A stretch of 9,742 nucleotides of DNA from Deltaproteobacteria bacterium (GTDB lineage Bacteria > Desulfobacterota > DSM-4660 > Desulfatiglandales > HGW-15): contig CP070840.1 in NCBI GenBank assembly GCA_020342025.1, forward strand, positions 1,585,712 to 1,595,453, read 5' to 3'. The notes beneath the pieces were generated by a model. It was not told the origin of the DNA. It made no database searches and worked only from the letters and a program-made list of their open reading frames with translations. A program made the translations under genes and the position numbers. Shown one piece after another: positions 7,305-9,742 of the stretch (positions within the stretch are counted from its first letter, which is position 1; each line of letters starts with the position of its first letter).

Positions 7305-7769
7305 TTATGACGCTTTGATTGTGATTTGCTTGGGTTTTGCTGCTTCTGACTTGGGAAGAACAACGGTTAAAATCCCATCCGTACAACGGGCCTCAACCTT
7401 TGACGTATCAATTTGCCCAGGCAAGTTGATCATCCTGCTGAATTTTCCCGCTTCCCGTTCTCTTCTATGATAATTGGCATTTTCATCCTCTGGGGGTATC
7501 TTCTGTTCTCCAGATATGCGGAGACTCGTGCCCGTCACAGAGATGTCCATGTCTCCAGACTTTACCCCCGGGAGCTCTGCCCGAACATAGTAGTTATCAC
7601 TGCTTTCCGTGACGTTTACCAGCGGGAAAACCCCTGCGGTAGGCTCACTTAATAGGCGACCCGACAACCCCGCAAAAAGTCTGTCCATCTGTCTTCGCAT
7701 GCGTTCCAATTCCTCGAATGGGTCTCGCCAATCCCATCGAGGCCAGTTTGATACTCTTTTTAGTATCAT
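7305..7769 (-). CDS. Small heat-shock protein, Hsp20/alpha-crystallin family (classical)
   Basis: This 154-residue sHsp is organised in the classical way. An N-terminal arm with WPRWDWRDPFEELERMRRQMDRLF (two runs, 9-20 and 21-32) leads into the alpha-crystallin domain at about 47-140 (VFPLVNVTESSDNYYVRAEL, then LPGV). The signature A-x4-G-I-L is at A127, G132 and L134, followed by VVLPK. The C-terminal tail ends in the IxI anchor ITI (149-151). It is the first gene of the hsp20 pair, preceded by a strong ribosome site and a 165-bp upstream region with repeated palindromic motifs. The role is to hold denaturing proteins under heat or other stress until refolding machines or proteases act. Confidence 0.94.
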   Translation of the reverse strand: MILKRVSNWPRWDWRDPFEELERMRRQMDRLFAGLSGRLLSEPTAGVFPLVNVTESSDNYYVRAELPGVKSGDMDISVTGTSLRISGEQKIPPEDENANYHRREREAGKFSRMINLPGQIDTSKVEARCTDGILTVVLPKSEAAKPKQITIKAS

Positions 7770-7934
7770 GGCTCCTCCCTCCTTTATTGTCTCCCCTGTG
7801 CCTTTTGGGGGTGGGTTAACTAGTTATTCTTTAGTTAATCCGATTCATATGGTTGTCAAGACATCCCGTCCCCAAAAATATGAATTTGCGCAATTTAGTC
7901 TTAGACAAGCTCAGCGGTGTGGATTAACTATTAC
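7770..7934 (-). promoter_or_regulatory. hsp20 upstream region with repeated TTAACTA motifs
   Basis: The motif TTAACTA/TAGTTAA recurs in both orientations: 7816-7822, 7832-7838 and 7924-7930, with the 10-bp palindrome TAACTAGTTA at 7817-7826. TAGTTAATCC (7832-7841) and GGATTAACTA (7921-7930) form a perfect 10-bp inverted repeat 79 bp apart. Reading towards hsp20, a perfect -35 TTGACA lies at 7859-7854, but the matching -10 region (near 7836-7831) is weak and overlaps a TTAACTA copy. I take it as a regulated promoter region with an unidentified regulator. TTGCGCAA, an 8-bp palindrome, is also present near 7884-7891. No CIRCE element or clean sigma32 promoter was found, and no terminator for htrA. 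Confidence 0.45.
7778..7785 (-). promoter_or_regulatory. Strong Shine-Dalgarno site of the first hsp20 gene
   Basis: AAAGGAGG read on the minus strand lies 8 nt before the ATG at 7769. A second GGAGG overlaps closer to the start (7774-7778). This supports 7769 as the start and suggests high translation. Confidence 0.8.
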
Positions 7935-9338
7935 TCAGAATGGTAGGGTCAAGGAGTATCCCATTGCCCCTCTTTGAACAATAAGGGTTATGGAGGGGAG
8001 GTGGTGGCCTTGGCTGATGGCCCTATTAAAGGTCTCCATGTCCTCTATCGGCATGTTATTGATTCTGAGGAGCAGATCTCCCGGCCTGAGACCATACTCT
8101 GCCGCCTTAGAGTTGGGCCTGACATTCTTAACGAACACGCCTTCCTTCAGACCATATTTCTTTCGGCTCCCTTCATCCACTTGATCAATCTCTATTCCCA
8201 CACGCCGATAGAACAATTGCCGTGAGTAATTAAGGGGGAAGGATGAAGGTTGAGCTGAAACGGTCCGCTCTTTACCCTTGCGGAATATTCTCAACCTCAG
8301 GGTATCGCCCACGGTATATTCGCCCAACGCATCGCGATATTCCGACGGCGATGATAGGGGCACATCTTCCAAAGAAAGGATGATGTCTCCCCTTTCCATA
8401 CCCGCCTTTGCTGCTGGGCTTTCATCAACCACATCGTTTATAAGCACACCCACACCTTCCTGAGAAAGGCCGAAATGCCCCTTCAGTTGCGCGGTAAGTT
8501 CCTGTATTTCAACGCCTAACCATGGGAACCTCACCCTTCCCTCCCGGATGAGCTCCCGCACGATGCGCTTCGCTTTGTTGATAGGAATCGCAAACCCTAT
8601 CCCTTGCGCCTTCTGGTATATGGCTGTGTTGATCCCTATGAGATCCCCTTCGATATTGAGCAAGGGGCCGCCGCTATTCCCGGGATTTATGGAAGCATCC
8701 GTCTGAATGAAATGCCGATAGATATGCTCTTCAGTGCGAACAGACCGTTCCAGCGCACTCACCACGCCTGTGGTCACCGTGTGCGAAAGGCCAAAAGGAT
8801 TCCCTATGGCAATCACGGTTTCACCAATCATCAGGTCATCTGAATTGCCCATCTTTATATCGGGAAGCCTTTCTTTCACATTGATTTGCAGAACGGCCAG
8901 ATCTGAACGCGCATCCAGGCCCAGCACCCGGCCCTCATACTCCTTTTGGTCAGAGGTAATCACTTTGATCTCTGTCGCCCTGGCCACCACGTGGTGATTC
9001 GTAATAATGTATCCTTTGCTCCCATCTATAATGACCCCTGAACCCAGGCTTGTTCGGGTATATTCCCGAGAAAAGAAATCAGGGAAAAAATCCCTGAAAA
9101 AATCATCTCGTGAAAAAGGAAACATGGGACCCACACGTTCTTGGACAACCGTACTAATGTTAACCACAGCAGGACTCACCTCTTCTACAGCGATAACTAT
9201 AGCACTGCGACGCAAGGACTCCTTCGCAGCAGCGTTCGCTTCATTCAGGACCATCGCGGTTACAAGAAGCAGGAGTGCAATGCTGTACCCACCTCGCCAC
9301 ATTTTCCTCACTCGTTGATGGTTAGCCATTTGTCGCAT
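7935..9338 (-). CDS. HtrA/DegP-family periplasmic serine protease with two PDZ domains
   Basis: This protein of up to 467 residues is an exported, ATP-independent protease/chaperone. A basic start and hydrophobic stretch (about 18-31, SIALLLLVTAMVL) followed by NEANA-AA look like a Sec signal peptide cut near 36. The trypsin-like domain shows H116 (TNHHVV), D146 (RSDLAVL) and S222 (NPGNSGGPL), so the catalytic triad is intact. A Phe/Asp-rich loop (74-90) precedes SLGSGVII. PDZ1 spans about 273-362 and PDZ2 about 377-467 (VFVKNVRPNSKAAEYGLRPGD), the DegP/DegQ layout rather than one-PDZ DegS. The start is uncertain: ATG codons at 9338, 9329 and 9302 are possible, none with an ideal ribosome site; 9302 has GAGG only 3 nt upstream but still gives a full signal peptide. 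It lies upstream of the hsp20 pair on the same strand. DegP and DegQ cannot be told apart here. Confidence 0.92.
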   Translation of the reverse strand: MRQMANHQRVRKMWRGGYSIALLLLVTAMVLNEANAAAKESLRRSAIVIAVEEVSPAVVNISTVVQERVGPMFPFSRDDFFRDFFPDFFSREYTRTSLGSGVIIDGSKGYIITNHHVVARATEIKVITSDQKEYEGRVLGLDARSDLAVLQINVKERLPDIKMGNSDDLMIGETVIAIGNPFGLSHTVTTGVVSALERSVRTEEHIYRHFIQTDASINPGNSGGPLLNIEGDLIGINTAIYQKAQGIGFAIPINKAKRIVRELIREGRVRFPWLGVEIQELTAQLKGHFGLSQEGVGVLINDVVDESPAAKAGMERGDIILSLEDVPLSSPSEYRDALGEYTVGDTLRLRIFRKGKERTVSAQPSSFPLNYSRQLFYRRVGIEIDQVDEGSRKKYGLKEGVFVKNVRPNSKAAEYGLRPGDLLLRINNMPIEDMETFNRAISQGHHLPSITLIVQRGAMGYSLTLPF

Positions 9339-9518
9339 GCTCTCGCTACTTTTCTTCTCACTTTTCTTTTCCCGCCTGTCACGCTTTTCCCGCTCGTCTC
9401 GCTTTTGGCTCTTTATGCTGTCTTCTGTCTACTGTCTTCTGTCTTCTGGTTTTCCAACTTTAGTCACTTTAGCCGAAGGCCCTGAGCGCAGTCGACGCGG
9501 CACTTTAGTTCACTTTAG
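9339..9518. repeat. Repeat-built intergenic region upstream of htrA
   Basis: Nearly all of this 180-bp spacer is short repeats. From left to right these are a pyrimidine-rich part with two copies of CTTTTCCCGC (9366-9375 and 9384-9393), a 7-nt tandem array, and a CACTTTAGT array split by a GC-rich insert; the arrays are listed separately. No convincing promoter for htrA is visible, so htrA is either read from the upstream hydrolase gene or from a promoter I cannot recognise. Confidence 0.6.
9421..9448. repeat. 7-nt tandem repeat, four units of TCTTCTG
   Basis: Four consecutive units read TCTTCTG, TCTACTG, TCTTCTG, TCTTCTG, with a single substitution in the second. On the htrA coding strand the units read CAGAAGA. 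Seven is not a multiple of three and no conserved protein crosses the array, so it is non-coding. Confidence 0.85.
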
Positions 9519-9523
9519 TCACT
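9456..9523. repeat. CACTTTAGT tandem array interrupted by a 28-bp GC-rich insert
   Basis: Units are AACTTTAGT (9456-9464), CACTTTAG (9465-9472), CACTTTAGTT (9501-9510), CACTTTAGT (9511-9519) and a partial CACT (9520-9523). Between units two and three lies a 28-bp GC-rich segment (9473-9500) containing CTGAGCGCAGTCGAC, flanked on both sides by CACTTTAG. The outermost unit overlaps the stop codon of the adjacent hydrolase (9519-9521). The GC-rich core resembles a short sequence I recall as dispersed between genes in many environmental bacterial genomes; that link is from memory only. Confidence 0.7.
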
Positions 9524-9742
9524 CTGTATTTAGAAACTCCCTAATGATATCAATCAACTCCTCCTCGTACCCCGAGTAGAAATGATCCGCCCCCTGAATG
9601 GCCCGCAACACGGCCTGCTCGTTCCACTTAGGGAGCATCTCTTCCACCCTTTTGTATTCGGCGATCTCATCCCTTGTACCGCAAATGACCAGTTTAATCC
9701 TCGGACTGTATTCCAGGAAGCTGAAATCAACAAAGCTCACAG
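9519..9742 (-). CDS. Alpha/beta hydrolase, C-terminal fragment
   Basis: About 74 codons of the 3' end are visible and the frame runs off the window edge. The codon at 9740 is GTG inside the open frame and is probably an internal valine rather than a start. The fragment KLVICGTRDEI carries the usual strand followed by the catalytic-acid loop (D in GTRDE), and AIQGADHFYSGYEEEL carries the catalytic His in a GADHF context. Both are typical of small alpha/beta hydrolases of the dienelactone-hydrolase-like/COG2945 type. The nucleophile elbow lies outside the window, so substrate and exact family cannot be given. It is on the same strand as htrA, 180 bp upstream, and its stop codon lies within the CACTTTAGT repeat array. 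Confidence 0.75.
   Translation of the reverse strand, partial: VSFVDFSFLEYSPRIKLVICGTRDEIAEYKRVEEMLPKWNEQAVLRAIQGADHFYSGYEEELIDIIREFLNTE

Noticed and set aside
7845..7860. sigma32-like CTTGACA and CCATAT upstream of hsp20
   Set aside because: The two elements touch each other with no spacer, so they cannot be -35 and -10 of one promoter.
9456..9523. CRISPR-like array
   Set aside because: Units are only 9 bp, tandem without spacers except for one insert, and there are no cas genes.
9337..9579. Plus-strand frame through the repeat region, including the residues EGPERSRRG
   Set aside because: It is translated intergenic repeat and antisense to the hydrolase and htrA; the peptide is a typical false product of this kind of dispersed repeat.

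Overview
The window is ordinary-GC bacterial chromosome, most likely from an anaerobic member of the Desulfobacterota (former Deltaproteobacteria). Three things suggest this: an AhbC-type radical SAM enzyme of the siroheme-dependent heme pathway, a roughly 1000-residue PurL with PurS-like sequence at its N terminus beside a separate 285-residue PurQ, and a pair of small heat-shock proteins next to an HtrA protease. The assignment is inferred from gene families only, because there is no rRNA or other phylogenetic marker here.

Layout, left to right. (1) Positions 1-917, minus strand: the 5' part of ahbC (12,18-didecarboxysiroheme deacetylase), cut by the window edge. (2) 995-2803, minus: a 602-residue ClpX-like AAA+ ATPase without a zinc finger and with a long C-terminal extension; it reads towards ahbC with a 77-bp gap. 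(3) 2804-3002: a 199-bp divergent intergenic region with a good sigma70-type promoter for purL and an inverted repeat just upstream of it. (4) 3003-5996 and 5993-6850, plus: purL and purQ, coupled by a 4-bp ATGA overlap. (5) 6864-7274 and 7305-7769, minus: two hsp20 genes, converging on purQ with 13 bp between stops. (6) 7770-7934: a 165-bp regulatory region with repeated TTAACTA motifs. (7) 7935-9338, minus: an exported HtrA/DegP-like protease with two PDZ domains. (8) 9339-9518: a 180-bp intergenic region built almost entirely of short repeats. (9) 9519-9742, minus: the C-terminal end of an alpha/beta hydrolase, cut by the window edge.

Functionally there are two themes. One is protein quality control: a ClpX-like unfoldase, two sHsps that hold unfolded protein, and a periplasmic protease/chaperone. 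The other is housekeeping biosynthesis: FGAM synthase for purines and a heme-pathway enzyme. The purLQ operon sits on the opposite strand between the quality-control genes. No mobile element, CRISPR array, tRNA or rRNA was seen. The most unusual object is the ClpX-like protein: its C terminus appears to carry a second, diverged copy of the AAA+ small (sensor-2) subdomain after a helical, probably coiled-coil insert, while the IGF tripeptide used by ClpX to dock ClpP is kept.
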